Origin: Turritopsis dohrnii
Lineage: Eukaryota > Cnidaria > Hydrozoa > Anthoathecata > Oceaniidae
DNA: 64,000 bases
Assembly: GCA_027922465.2 (NCBI GenBank)
Contig: BQMF02000042.1
Span: forward strand, 496,001 to 560,000
Direction of reading: 5' to 3'
Shown here: positions 1-12,794 of the stretch, piece after piece
Layout: every line of letters begins with the position of its first letter
Numbering within the stretch: position 1 is the stretch's first letter
Notes under the pieces: model-generated
The model's input: only the letters and a program-made list of their open reading frames with translations
What the model was told of the DNA's origin: nothing
The model's database searches: none
Translations under genes and position numbers: made by a program

Positions 1-783
1 GAATTTCAGAAAAGAGACTTACTACATTTTCCCACTCCTTTGTGTTTGTTGATCACAAGAAACTGCATCTAAACATCTAAGTATATTAACTTAATCGGTT
101 ACCTGTTGAGGTGGAATGTATTATTTAGAGTATTAAAAAGCATTAACGTCTTTTAATCTGTTTAGGTATCAACAGATAATCAAAACAAAATCCAGAGGAC
201 GCAGAAAGGCAACAGTGGGCGTATAATGGAAAAAAAGAGGATAGATACAGCAACACTAGCTACAACTCGACCACAATGCAATGCTTCAACAGACATTTGG
301 TTAAGGCGGTATTAAAGCACTCTGCGCCCACATAACTGCTCCAATAGCTATTTGTTATAATTAAAAAATGATTGCGCTGCAGAAAAAGATTGACATGATT
401 TCACTCGTGTCCATGGCCACTCTCTCTTTATTTTTTTTTTGTCTTTATTTTTCTCTTCTCAGACAATAGACAATATTATGGAAATGAAAAAGCTTTTAAT
501 GAAGAAGTTATTTTTTTAAAACAAATATAAATGGTTCAACAATATAACCTCTCAAACAACGATTTATATAAACAAAATTTATTAAAATTTACACTGAAGC
601 TTTATGAACCTTGTCGACACAAATCAGGTGATTTTGGCGTACCAACAATCGATTTTTCCATATTGTTTAGACATAAAGTAAGCATTCACGTGAATCTTGT
701 TGCAGTTGGTTCAAAGAAGCAGTCATACAAAATTGACTAATATGGGCACTTTATAATTAATTAATCCAAACATTTTGAACAAC
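1..783. other. No gene recognised
   Basis: AT-rich sequence with homopolymer runs. The only open frame of note (531-740, plus) is short, low-complexity and has no recognisable motif or splice context, so I do not call it. Confidence 0.5.
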
Positions 784-900
784 CTTTAGTAGTTCTCCAG
801 TTGTACTTTCTCTCTCCACAATTTTTTCCTGGGTATGAATGGCTGCTTGATGATGGTTGAGGGGTAGAAAAATGAAATTTTCCACAATATTTAAACCTGC
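784..900 (-). CDS. Isolated DUF924-like exon (second copy or fragment)
   Basis: A 117-nt phase-0 open segment with a good acceptor (AATTTCAG at 901-908 on the reverse strand) and a weaker donor (AAG/GTTGTT). It encodes 39 residues containing FIFLPLNHH followed by QEKIVE. This aligns by eye with the FFLYLPLEHH segment of the complete DUF924 gene downstream on the same strand (8079-8171) and with the DUF924 family pattern of an LPL/H motif followed by QE. The complete gene already has that exon and stops at 6718, so this piece must belong to another copy whose other exons lie left of the window, or be a duplicated exon fragment. The product is unknown. The assignment rests on about 20 residues and could be coincidence. 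Confidence 0.35.
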
Positions 901-1189
901 CTGAAATTCTCCTCGAGTTACTTTTCTCTTGTGTTCTAACTCATTCACTTATGATTTTTGCCATCACCAAAGAAGTGGAGAGTTTAACATGCCAACATTT
1001 GACATGGAACATGCCAACATGCGATTGACGAGAAACTTATTCGTATGGTATGCCCTTATACGCATTGTTGCACTGGAACCATAAAGCAGCATTGAAGTGA
1101 AGCTATTCAGAACACCTGATTTGCTTTAAGGTCTTTCCAAATTTGCTTGGTGGCAGCCAAAGATCTTTGCAGGACTTTCAGGGATACCC

Positions 1190-2215
1190 AAAATACCTAA
1201 CTGACTTTTGACTGTGTTACACATGATTTCTGGCTTGCTAAACTATCAGCGTATGGTCTCACTGAAAACTCTCTTTGTCTAATTTGTAGCTATCTGTCAA
1301 ATCAAACACAGAGGGTCAAGGAAAATCCTGTGATTCACTCAACTTAAAATCTAGGGTGCTCCAAGGCTCAATTTTGGGACCAGCTATCTAAATGGCCTTT
1401 TTTATTTCGTAGATTCAGAAATTTGTACATGTAGATGATAAAGCAGTTTTTGCTGCTTCTCACAATTCCAATGAAATCAAGTCTCAACTATAGCAATCTT
1501 TAAAGTGTATCTATGATTGGTTCTAAAATAACTATGTCGTCTAAATTTAGATAAATGTTAGATATTATAGATACATCACAGAAATTTACATTTTTTTGAT
1601 GATTTTTCTAACAGTGGGTGGTATTACTATTACGTCATCTAGTGAAATAATTCTAGGTGTTAGTAAAATTTAAATTTAAACTTACATTTATACCTTAAAT
1701 CACATATTTCCAAAATCTGTAAAAAGGCTGGGAGAAAAAAACTTTATGGGATGTCGAGATTATGACCTTTACAAAAAGAAGCTGAATTTACTTCTAAAAT
1801 CTATGTCAGTTTAATTATTGTCCATTGTTGTGAGCTTATACTTCACGTAGTAATTACAACAAAATTAATTCTCTTCAGGGCGTTGCGTTTAAGTTTAATG
1901 TAATTCTGATCTTGATTTTGAAGAACTGTTAGTCAAATATAGATGTAAATCAAACCACACCTCAAACATTTTCCAGCTAATGCTCTTACTATAAAAATGT
2001 CTATATAATCATGGGCTCTTCTTACTTGCAGGAAATCTTTCATTTAAATTCAAACAACTACAACCTTTGAAATCGTAATGATTTCAAGGCTGAACATCTT
2101 CGTACTGTAAATCACGGTAACGAAACAATTTCATTTAGAAGTCCTCAAATTTGCAGGTTTACTTACGAATTCCGGACTGAGCTGACTAAGCCAGCCTGAA
2201 CGATTTACCTGCATA
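1190..2215 (+). mobile_element. Degenerate non-LTR (LINE, CR1/jockey-like) reverse transcriptase remnant
   Basis: The three plus-strand frames, read with many frameshifts and stops, give successive landmarks of a LINE reverse transcriptase in the right order. FDCVTHDFWLAKLSAYG near 1200-1250 corresponds to the family's 'AFD.V.H..L..KL..YG' block. YLSNQTQRVK follows near 1285, then QGSILGP near 1350-1375, then a VDDKAVFAA segment near 1425-1455 at the place of the catalytic (A/V)DD box. After that come W/F..N thumb-like residues, an 'ILGV' block near 1640, 'INSLQ..ALR' near 1865-1890, and a C-terminal 'NHGNETISFRSPQI' segment near 2110-2150. No frame is intact, so it is a fossil. The 5' part (endonuclease) is not seen, which suggests the usual 5' truncation. 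The clade assignment is from memory of motif spacing only. Confidence 0.85.
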
Positions 2216-2776
2216 TTTGAGGTATTACGCCTTTCAATTAAAGGTGGTGATAGAAACTTCGGGTTTACTAATATGGCTATTTGTTGCTGTTGAATGACTA
2301 AAAATTAAGCTTTGAACATCCAATTCACGCTCTTGTTCCTCTTCCAACGTCGATGATACGTTGGTTCTTCCATCCCGTATCGTTATCGAGCAAACAGAGA
2401 AAGAGCTATCGCTGTTATTTGCAGATAATATCAAACTTCCTAACTCAGCGGTGTCTAATTTATTAACCTATGAACTTTCACTTTCATTTCGTGAATTACT
2501 GAAACAGAATATTTTGAGTGATTTTTTTCAAAATATTCCAGCTGGAATATCTTGATAACAATCAAGCATGTACAAAAATGACTATCAGAACTGGAAAATG
2601 TACCTCAGTGCATATTGTGAAAAATTTAATGAGCATGCAAATATATGGTGGACAGCACAAAATACAAAAAATCTAAAATTAACGCTGGGCCTAAATCCTG
2701 CCTCCGAACCAACTCCAACTCTGGGCACATCTTCCTTCAGATTTCCTAAGAGGCTTTCAAATAAATACTGTGAAAA

Positions 2777-3449
2777 TACTATGCATGGACGTATAAAAAG
2801 GGAAGGACTTACAACTTTTATAAATCTATTCAAACAAACCTCGCCTCGGTTTATTGAAATTTTCACAAAAGCAGTTTTGAAACTCCCTCAAGTGCTGTTA
2901 AAAATACATGTTTCCATTGGCTTCCATGATCGTAATAGCCAACCAGAAATGAATTTTAAAGATTTTATGATTATTTTGAAGCCAGGTTTTAAGATCTGAT
3001 TCCTCATGACTTCTTACAGTCTCAAACATGAAATTTTCAGAATTGAATGAAAAAGCACTCTTCTTTCTGTATATTCTCAGGCATCACCCAGGCGTCTTTC
3101 AAAGTACCGAATCTTTGGATATAAATATATACACAAAATACTCCCTAACTCTGAGAAATTTATCTTAATTCCAATCCGACATTTTTTAAAAAGGTTGAGT
3201 AGAAGTCTTGTGATACTCAAGAGTATTGCTGATGCTTCTGCAAGTCGTATTTTCTCGCAATTCGTTGGTTTTCCACATCGGATTAAACATAAAGCGTCGT
3301 ATAAACCCACCCATGTGAACCGAAATCCAGTGAAATGCGAGGCGAGGATTACATCAAAGAAATGCCGACAGAATAGATTTTAATAATAGAAATGAAAGGC
3401 TTTAGTATAAGTTGTGAGTCCTTCTCTTTTTATACGTCCATGTACTATG
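2777..3449. mobile_element. MITE of 659 bp with terminal inverted repeats and TSD
   Basis: The ends are inverted repeats of about 38 bp (2784-2822 and 3405-3442) beginning CATGGACGTATAAAAAG, with only a few mismatches. They are flanked by the direct repeat TACTATG at 2777-2783 and 3443-3449, a 7-bp (perhaps 8-bp) target duplication. The inner sequence has short open frames on both strands with no recognisable protein, so it is non-autonomous. The TSD length would fit hAT-type mobilisation. Confidence 0.8.
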
Positions 3450-3593
3450 TAACTTTTTAATCGTTAAAAACCACATTTTATGCAACATTTCTTTCTATCG
3501 AATGTCCACATGATTTTTTACAGAAATCAAATAGTTGAACTTCTCCTTTCATTAATGTGATACATACAGGCTACATGGAAATTGTCCGAAAAT

Positions 3594-4627
3594 TCAGCAT
3601 AATAATTTCTTGGCTTTCTCTCGGAACCTTACATCAATAATGGAATATATAATCGGATTTATAGCAGTATGGAAGGAATAAGGTATGAATCCCACTAAAG
3701 TAATGACATCTTCCGCCGTTCTGGACATGTTATTACGGCCAACATGAACGATGATTATCCACGCTAAACGTAATGGAAGCACAAGAGCGACAAAAGCCAC
3801 CAATATGCTAATCAAAACCTTCATTCGCATTCGTATCCAGAACCAATTGGTTTTCTTCCCGTTACCAGAATAGTTGGGATGGCAGCTGCAAAACCAAGCA
3901 CACAAACTGTTGCAACCACAAATAAAAGGACCTGGTTTGTAAACCACTTGCTCATAGGATACAAAATTCCCACGTATCTTTCTAAGGTTACGCAAAATAT
4001 GAAGCCTATTTCAACAGTTTGACTCAAGTCCAAAACACTTAAAAGTCCTTTACATGATCCAGCGCTGTATATCCATTCACATGTCCACAACTCGGGTGTG
4101 GCTTTCACAATTATAAATACAGAGAATACAAAATCACTAAGGGCTAGACCACCAATCAAATATTGGTGTCGGGAACTTTTTCTGTGGTATTGAATGGTTA
4201 CTGTGACGACTAACAGGTTATTTAAAAAACCTACAAGACCGCTGATCAAATTAAAGACTGCTTTAGTTATTCGCACCGCCTTTCCATTAACGTAATATAG
4301 CATAGACGACGCATTTTCTACAGTCTTTCGAAATTGACATAATACATTTTGTTTGATACAATTACAGTCAGCATCTGCCACCTTAAACCTAATACACAAG
4401 TCTTTGAGTGTTAAACTTTCCTGAAATGGAGATGATGATTATCCGACTCCTTGATGATCCGGAAAGAGACACATTATTTGGCGAAGTTCATTAGAAGTGG
4501 TGTTTGGTAGACCTTGTCTACCCGTTCCTCCAGGTATGCCACGAAAAATCCCATCGTTCTGAAAATCTGCAGATCCTATCAATACAAACATAATCAACAC
4601 AAACGTCATATTAGCAGATAGATGCAT
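3594..4627 (-). pseudogene. Class A (rhodopsin-like) GPCR, broken: nonsense codon, frameshift and loss of TM5
   Basis: Reading from 4627, the first 62 codons start with a signal peptide (LIMFVLIGSADF). The frame is cut by a TAA at 4439-4441 and continues in the same frame through to 3821. TM1 (about 4230), TM2 with LALSDF, TM3 with the ERY form of the DRY motif followed by VGILYP, and TM4 are clear. After an extracellular GSGYECE segment the frame is lost near 3835. In the next frame TM6 (ISILVAFVALVLP) and TM7 with the NPIIY form of NPxxY follow, ending at 3594 after a short basic tail. Only about ten residues separate TM4 from TM6, where about 70-90 are expected, so extracellular loop 2, TM5 and intracellular loop 3 are deleted. 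The junction carries a short GAATGCGAATG repeat that could have promoted the deletion. The ligand class cannot be told. An unusual spliced or truncated receptor is possible but less likely given the stop codon. Confidence 0.85.
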
Positions 4628-6717
4628 TATTGATTTTTATTGCTTACTCTAGAATGACAACAAGTATGAGTAAATGTAAAAACAAAGAATGGTTTAAAAG
4701 ATGCTTTGGGAGCAAATAAGGCAATATATTCTAATTTGAAGAACAAAAACATGTGCCTATGTAGACCTAAATGGATTATAAAAATTCAAAATAAATATTC
4801 GAAATAAGCTTTAAGTACCAAAATCTTCGACAATTTCAGTATTCGCCTTTAATGAGCGGCTGTCTGGAAAACAAAGCAGTGCGAAATGGAATTTTAACAA
4901 AATAAATTTTAAAAGGTATCCAGGTCCATAAGATGATGACACATGATCGTATCACAAAATTACATCACATGATCATATTTATGATTTCTTTGTGACCTTC
5001 TCAGACTAGAAACTGTAGTTAATAATACATCCCTTGCTCATATTTCCATTCATTTTAAAGACAAGTTTAAGTAGTGGTATATGTGCAAAAACTCTTTTAA
5101 AGCTCCTCTACGATCTTCACGAGAGAACCAATAACTCCCGATAATAGCTACTTGTTCCAGACCCAATCCTTATTGTTCTAATGAAGGATTCCTATTAATG
5201 ACGTCAACATACTACATTTTTCACTTCATTTTATAACAGGTTCATTAAAAACTTGGTTTTATTTTCCAATCAAATGAAGCATCTGTTCTTTTTTATCGTT
5301 TTTCGGCCCATCCCGGCAAACGGCCCGTCCCGCCTCTCATACAAACAGCCCCTTAATCTATACAAATTCTGAAAAGAGTCTACTTGGCTTTAACAGAGAT
5401 TTTGAATGAATAACAATTGAATTTGTGGAAGTGATGAAAAATAAGATTAGTTAATATATTATAACACCTTAAGATTAGTATAATAGAGAAACCCAATTTT
5501 TTCCAAATTTTCTCCAATTTCTAGACTCTTTTCTTCTATTATATATATTTGTAAACTTCATGGCACTCCCACAGACCTTTATGAAAGTTTGGTGACGAAG
5601 TCAAACATTGAATAATAATAACAAATAACAAAGAAAACGAATTTTCTTTTAATTTGTGGAAAATGAAGATGAAGATTGATGTTTCGTGGGTAACAACATT
5701 CAGCCATTTACAATGTATAAATGTTATATCTGGATCACAATGAATAAACCAAACCTTATATGCTTTACAACCTGTGATATACACGTTTCTTTTTATAAGA
5801 ACCAGAAAAATCTGATCAGTGACTAACCCAAAATAATGTTTACTGCAAATTCCACAGTTCGAATTCGAGAATCACTCGAATCCTTCGTTTCTATCTCTAA
5901 GGTGAAGGAAAGGATGTCACAGATGATCCCTGGAAATATACTCCCACCAGATGTTCCTATTAAATCCAAAAAAATTTCTTTGCCTTGTGGTTCTTTAGAG
6001 TATGTTCATCTGACAAATCGTTACCATTTCATTAATACGTTGAAAACACTTATATAAGTATTTGAACAAATGAGGCCAACCCTGAGCCTTACCCTCCCTA
6101 AGCCAAATACATTTCACAAGGTTTACACCGTAAGGTCTGATGGTAATGATTTGCCAGACGAATTTATTGCTGATTTTCAATACTGCCAGAGTTAGTTACA
6201 AGGGAATTTGCATGAGAAAAAAATGGTCAAGTTGACAAGACATGTATTCAAAAATAAATAGTCTGAACTTGAAGGGATGTTATATGATAGGTGTATAACA
6301 TAAATATATTATAAATAATATCATGTGGATAAAAAAACAGAAACTTTCAAAATTATTGTCCTAATCGACAATCAAGTTATTGCAAAAGAGAAGTAAAAAA
6401 AAGTTCTTATAATCGTTTTCTACACTGGTGACAAAAAATGTCCCACAAAAAAGACAGCAAGCCATGTAAATACACAACACGAACCCTTCATCTGGTCGAC
6501 AAGCCAGTGCTGTCATTTATAGGTCATTTTGGAAATGACGTCATCATAGCCCATTCGTCTTTATATTTGTTGCAATCATTCAAAATTGATTATACCATGT
6601 TTATATTACATATATATTTTTTCTGATTGACACATTCTTTATAAAATGTGTTGTCAGAAATTGATAGTTGCGCATGTGCAGTAGCCTATTTGCGCGTGCG
6701 TAAAAATAGGTGATGTT
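4628..6717. other. Intergenic, no gene recognised; one palindromic repeat copy
   Basis: AT-rich sequence without supported exons. It contains one copy of a short inverted-repeat element (6009-6158, listed separately). Small open frames here lack motifs. Confidence 0.5.
6009..6158. repeat. Palindromic dispersed repeat, copy 1
   Basis: The arms TCTGACAAATCGTTACCA (6009-6026) and TGGTAATGATTTGCCAGA (6141-6158) are inverted repeats with two mismatches in 18. A second, shorter copy at 15611-15701 has the same arms and shares an AAGGTTTACAC segment, so this is a dispersed family rather than a chance hairpin. Confidence 0.65.
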
Positions 6718-9429
6718 CTAAAACGTCGTCTTGGTTTCCTTTAAAAATATCTCCTCCTCAGGGGTATTTTTCCGACCAAGTGCTACATTTCTTTTCGGAT
6801 ACCTTCCAAATTCTTTGATGACGTCCTAATTAAACAAAAATCAGTCAGGCTGCATTCTGAACAAAACATATCACTTCGATGTGGCTTATACACCGAAAGC
6901 CATCATCCTGTCAAAACGATTTACCAGTAGAGAAGACATTTACAACCTTAACAGCCAAGACTTTTTTAGAAATCATTAATTTCGTACATCAAGGGAATCT
7001 AACTAAATTAGATGAATCAGATGTGTGTGCCAGTGTGTGTGTGTATCAACTACTATCACATGCATATGTTTCCTCGCTGCTACCGTTTTCGACGATAAGA
7101 TTGAGTTTAACTTAAAGGAGAACTAAAGAAAGAATCTTGGAAACAAATGTGAGTATTCAGGGGCTTTGTTATCTAAATCACTTGGGGCGTCACATATTGG
7201 TGAAGGTTTCCACAATATTAATTATACACAAAACTTAGGGTGGAACAGTCAACTACACATCCAAATAGAACTTGGCAAGCAAGCTACGAGACTTTCCTCC
7301 AATAACTTGTGCTTTGAACTGCTTTGTTTATGTAACTCATACTAGCAAATTACCTGATGCTGTTTGGAGTAAACCAAACCATTTTCGGCGACGCCTTCGT
7401 GTGGTGTTCCTTTACATTCATCAAACAACTCTTTATATAACTCAACACATCGATCCTAAAAACAAATTCTCATATACACGTTCAAATATTTAAAAAGCAG
7501 TAAAAAGTAAAGCAGGGATTAAAACCAGAAATTTCCGATTAGGACCGTTTGAACCCCGTTTTATAGCTGCCATACCTCAGCCAGTGAAACTATCATCTGA
7601 TAGGACTAGGCGAGCATCGTTCCAGTTCAAAGACACCATCGGAATTATTCATGGTTTGTAATGGTTGAAAATTTTTACTTTTCTACTGACGCAAATGAGT
7701 GGAAACAATCATCGGTGACGTCAAAAACTATCAGTTTTTAAGGGATGCCGTGATTTTTTTCTTTATCGGATAAAGTTTTGGAAATCCCAACTGGGAAAGT
7801 GCATTACTAGATCCAATTGTGAAGGGGCCGTACGTTTACCGGTTCCTAATGTCTGATTAACACGCTGTAGGAATACTTTTAATTCAATGTACTTTTAAAT
7901 TAATGAAAATAATATTTAACTTTCCCACTGCACTAAACTATGAAGACAGCTGATGTTAATAATCAAAAACTGCAGACAGAATTCATTTACAAAATGTCAA
8001 CCCTCCAACACAATCGCCATTGGTTACGTATTGAGTTACACTCATTTGTGCGAAGCCTTAGTAAATTCAATAACTCACCAGTGTGGCTTCATCTTCATGG
8101 TGTTCCAAAGGCAGGTAAAGAAAGAAGCGCTCGGGTGGTGTAAATTCTTTATACTTTCCACTGTCTATGATCTGGAAATAACACATCTTTTCAGATCCAG
8201 AGAAAATGTATTGAAGCAAGGTTCAGTTTGTATTCATGGTGTTCACAGGGCGTAATCTAGAATGGCGGGGCAGCATCCGGCGGAAAGGAAAAGGGCACGT
8301 TATGAACATCAAAAGGGCACTTTTTATACAAGAGTGAAAAAACATGAGAGGGCAGCGTCTGATCAACGGACACTCTTTTGTCATAGATTAGACCCTGGTT
8401 CACATTTTGTTAGTTCTCTCCAACCAAAAAGAAAACGTAGAAAAGAAATACTTTTAAAGCCACAGCCAACGCCTTTCCATCATGACTAAAGCTGTCAGCA
8501 GTACCCTGGAATGAAGAGGAATTGTTATAAAAAGCTCTGAGTTACTACGTTTTGGATTTCTCCAACTGAACGCAACACTTACTCGATAAATATTTCTGCA
8601 AAATTGATCAATCAAAATGATGAAAGCTAATCCTCCTTGTAAGCCAGCACTTAAATCTTCCCAGCTGGAGAGTTCACCATTACGTGCTTTGACAACCTGA
8701 AGAAAAAACCTAAAACACTTTACAAGAAGAAAACTTAAGAGCCACCTTTTTTTAAGAGGCTGACAATTTCTGTACATCGTGATAGTGACCATCTCAAAAT
8801 TATTTTATTTTTAGATATTTTGTTGCCTATGTTGTGATTGCAATATGGCAGCAAAATTTGAAAAAAAAAAAAGATTTTGTGTTGTAAATTTAATGCCATC
8901 ACACAATAATAGTTCACACTACCTTTTTGCAAAAATGTGTTTGCCTTAAACTGGTTGAAATATTTCAAGCAAAAAAATCATGTGCACTGTTTCTAATCTA
9001 TTTTAAATCAACTGCAAAGTTTATTTAACGGGTAGTAAAATTAAAAAATCAAAATATTTTCGTACCATCAGAAAGAATTTCGAAAATGATGAAAGGCGGT
9101 TTTTGAATTTTCAAAGAATCATTTTTCTTTCCTGAGATATTGTCATTTAAAGTTTTGCTCAAAACTTGATCTCCATGGCAACATGACATCACAATGTTCA
9201 AAAAGACATTGCTGATATACAAATACCTGAATGATTCACACAGTGACAAAACAGAAGAAAAAAACAACTCAAGCTGCTCTTGACGTAACTAACAAACACT
9301 ATTATGAACACATACCATTTCTCCAAAACGATCCTTTATTGCTTGGTCGACATCCGGTGTTCCAACAAACCAAGATTTCTTTGGAATTTCTTCAAACCAA
9401 TATTTCAAAACAGAATCGTAACTTTCCAT
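6718..9429 (-). CDS. DUF924 family protein, multi-exon (one internal exon not located)
   Basis: Five phase-0 exons on the minus strand: 9427-9429 (ATG) to 9316 (114 nt), 8696-8583 (114 nt), 8505-8452 (54 nt), 8171-8079 (93 nt), and 6825-6718 (108 nt, ending TAG). Each boundary has consensus sites (for example TTTTTTCTTCAG acceptor at 8697, CGA/GTAAGTG donor at 8583). The exons read in order through DUF924 (PF06041) hallmarks: VLKYWFEE near the start, ELSSWED, IILIDQFCRNIYR, GTADSFSHDGKAL, ERFFLYLPLEHHEDE, and C-terminal EFGRYPKRN followed by LGRKNTPEEE. The family is mostly bacterial with scattered eukaryotic members, predicted helical and TPR-like, with no established reaction. About 40 residues expected between the fourth and last exons (the QE...Y..RH part) were not found in 6826-8078. 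They may lie in a diverged or missed exon, or be lost. No stops or frameshifts occur in the five exons, so the gene looks functional. Confidence 0.88.
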
Positions 9430-9946
9430 CTTGCAATAATGAACTAGCTTTACTAAACTATATAAACAAACACTTAACACGAATAGCTTTTCATACAGAA
9501 AAAGAAGAGAACAACACAAAATATTTTCTTTTTCTTGTTATAAAAGACACAGAAGTTGCACTTACTTTTTTGAATTATGATATTTTGAACAGAGCGATCT
9601 ACTTAATGTATACAGCAATGACATCCAAGGATTTTCTTTCCCTATACAAAAACAAAATTGCTTATAAGAATTTCATTCATTATGGAAATAAGGTATTCAG
9701 TAATATATGCAAACCTAACACCCAATCATTTTATTAATAACAGTAAAGAAATTTTTTTCATCACTATCACTGACATATATTAAACTATTGTACTTTATTA
9801 AATTGATCAATTATTTAGCCACTTTTGATTTTCGAATGACGTTATCATACATGACGAAATTTTGGTTCCTTGATTGTGAGTTTATCCATTATAAATTTAC
9901 AGATATTGTTGAAATGACAATAACTTGTATACTTACTGCAGCTAAA
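9430..9946. other. No gene recognised upstream of the DUF924 start
   Basis: Promoter side of the DUF924 gene. The plus-strand open frame 9231-9737 is the complement of its first exon plus AT-rich flank and shows no motif. Confidence 0.4.
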
Positions 9947-10120
9947 AGGAGCAGAGGCGTAGTTAGGGTCAGTCAAAAAAAGTGGAGGAGTTCAACATTA
10001 TGATATTTCTTTTCAGTCTTAAGTATCGATTAGGTTACTTGCACGCTTTCCTTTTCTACCCTAAATGACTTAATTCTCCTCCACAAATTTTGACTGACCT
10101 CTGGCTACGCCTCTGAGGAG
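9947..10120. mobile_element. MITE, 164 bp, CAGAGGCGTAG ends, 5-bp TSD
   Basis: Terminal inverted repeats of about 40 bp start CAGAGGCGTAG at 9952 and end CTACGCCTCTG at 10115. The arms share the GTCAGTCAAAA and GTGGAGGAG blocks. AGGAG is duplicated at 9947-9951 and 10116-10120. There is no coding content. Confidence 0.85.
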
Positions 10121-11608
10121 TATACTGAAAATAATTTATATACAGACAATAAATCACATATGAGAAAAATTTTCTAAGTCTTCAATATTATTCAAGGTTC
10201 TCGAGGTCCCTTCTTTAAATTCAAGGCTTTTCAAGGTTTCAAGATTTTCAAGGCCTTGATTGAACTTTTTCTTGAAAGGTTTTCAAATGCAAATGGACAC
10301 AAATAGAGAAATGATCTAACTAAACTTATATACAATATACAATACACAATAATTATTTCTAAACACTTTTAAAAATTTGATGAAACTTGTTTGTCTGTTT
10401 GTTTGTTTGTCTAAAAAATCTTCTATCAATGTGCATTCGTCATACACAAACCTTCACCAATACGAATCTCAGTTACAGTCATCAAATTTGTTTTTATGAC
10501 ATAGCCCCAAATTAAATCATTCTGTCTCCATGAGGTAGTTCTAAGTGAAAACAATCTAAATGATTTTGAACAATGTCATCTTTTTTACTTGGAGTTTAGT
10601 CGTCTACGTAGTTTTCCGATTTTAATTTTCCAATTCTGACATGGAATGATGTTACTTTCAATCTTTGTCAGTATGTAAACAATCCTTTATATACTTGAAC
10701 TTTGTACTTAAACACTTTCAGTTGTATAACTTCCTTACACCATCTAAAATGACATTTTTAGATAACAAGATACATAACAGATGACAAGGCAATTCCTCTA
10801 CATTTATATATACATTCTGCTACAGAAATAAAATTGGCTGGCAAAATCCATCGATGCTGTGTGCACATATTTTAAGAACGCATTTGAAAAACTTTTATGT
10901 ATATAAAATGTTCAAAATTAAAAGTATTTAAAGAACCTAATATTTTGATCAACCTGAAGTTTTCTGTGCATTGCATTTACCAGAGTTTCAGGTCTGTTCT
11001 ATTCTAAATAATCAGAAATCAGAAAAAAAAATAGCCAAAAATCATAATAGACGACAACTATGACGATGACTACGAAACCCTATTCCAATAGTCAGCTGGC
11101 TAAAGCCGCTGATTAATGATAAAAGTATGAACTTGAAAAGGTCTGGAATATTATCAATACAAAATACATATAGCATCATAAAAATAGCATTTTGTTAGTT
11201 TAAAATTAAAATATCAACACTACATAGCTTTACAAGCTTTTGAGTATTCTCTTCGTCTTTGTCTTGATATATTATAAAATGCACAGTCAAACACTGATGT
11301 GGACCTACTATATATAAAAAAACAACAAAAAAGTAAAAACATTTGAAACCTCAAGAGTTGAGGATTGGAAAGTGTGCAGTTGAAAAGAATGAAGTATCTA
11401 TTTGCCATAAATTTTTAATGATAAAGGATATATAATGATAATTAAATGTTCATGTTTTTATCATGAAAAGATTAACACTCTGAAGAATTGAAAGCTAAAA
11501 TGTATTAGCAGTTAGATTAGGGTTAGTAAGCTAGTAAGGTTAACCTCGACTGAGAATCAGATATTTAAAAACATGATGTTTTTAAAAACTTGATGTTTTT
11601 AAAATGAG

Positions 11609-11671
<63 letters not shown>

Positions 11672-12794
11672 CAAAAGGAAAGAAAATTTTCAAAAACTGT
11701 GGAAAAAAACTTCCTAATCAACTGTTTAAGCTCCAGATATGCCAACTCTCTCGAGGTTACCAGTTCTTTTTAATTCCACTTTTCTTGTTGTTTGTTGTCA
11801 CCTAATTTTTACTCTGTGTTAACTTTATTGCAGGTCTTTATATGCTCAGACCGCCCTGATATTATGTGGTGGGCATCATCACAACAAAGCTGCGCATAGC
11901 CGCAAACCACAAATGAAATCCCTTTCACTTTTCAAAATGTTGACATGTCTGGAGCTTTATCATGCGCCAAATTACAATTTTAGAAAAGTGAAAGATAAAA
12001 ATAATGGGAATGAAAAATTTTAGAGAAAACTAGAGAAGCACTTGGGAGTTGTCACAGTCCTGTAATGTTGAAACTCACAGTACCCTCCTACATTGCTTCT
12101 GTTGGCTGCAGAAACTTTTTCTGAAAATTTGCATCTGAATAATCTTTTTCGTTGCTTCAGTTTTGGTGGATGCTGCATGGGCGTGACGGAAGTGCCAAAG
12201 ACAGTAAATTGGCAAATGTTATTACCAAAACGCATGTAAAGACATCGATTGTTTTGGGTTCTCTGTGTTTGGCTAGAAACTTTTCCTGTGTAACATAACA
12301 AACACTACATCACTGATACAGGTTTTCTGACAAACAATGAAAAAAATGACAAATTTGGTGGAAAAAATGGAAGAAATGACATAGAAAAAAAAATAGGTCT
12401 TCAAAAAAATGAATAAAAAAATATGATAGATCTTCAAAAAAAATGAAAGAAAATAATAATAATAATAATAAAATAAGATAAAAAAAAAAAAGATGTACTT
12501 GACAGCCAGCTAAAGATAACCCTCATCTCCCCTTGATGTCATTGTGAACAATCGCTAACTTCCAGGCCGTTTTAGACCATTTAGAACCAAGATATTATCA
12601 ATCAATTAAACTTCTCTTTCTTTTTTGGTTATTTTTTTTGTTCGAAATCCTAGATTCGACCCTGCCCCCTATGACCACAGGACATAACTTAACCCTTACC
12701 TTATTTTATCCAAACTCACAAGTTTTACACAACGACAAACGAATTTGTCTGGTTGAAATCAGCGGATAGAATAGTTTAGCTGCTAAGGAAAATA
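10121..12794. other. Intergenic; no gene recognised
   Basis: AT-rich, with T/A-rich low-complexity tracts (10180-10280, 12350-12490). No exon with splice support or recognisable protein motif was found on either strand. Confidence 0.5.
11613..11668. repeat. (AT)n microsatellite
   Basis: About 28 uninterrupted AT dinucleotides. Confidence 0.98.

Noticed and set aside
2568..2999. A 143-codon plus-strand frame
   Set aside because: It runs across the left end of a MITE (2784) and has no motif; its downstream half is MITE sequence.
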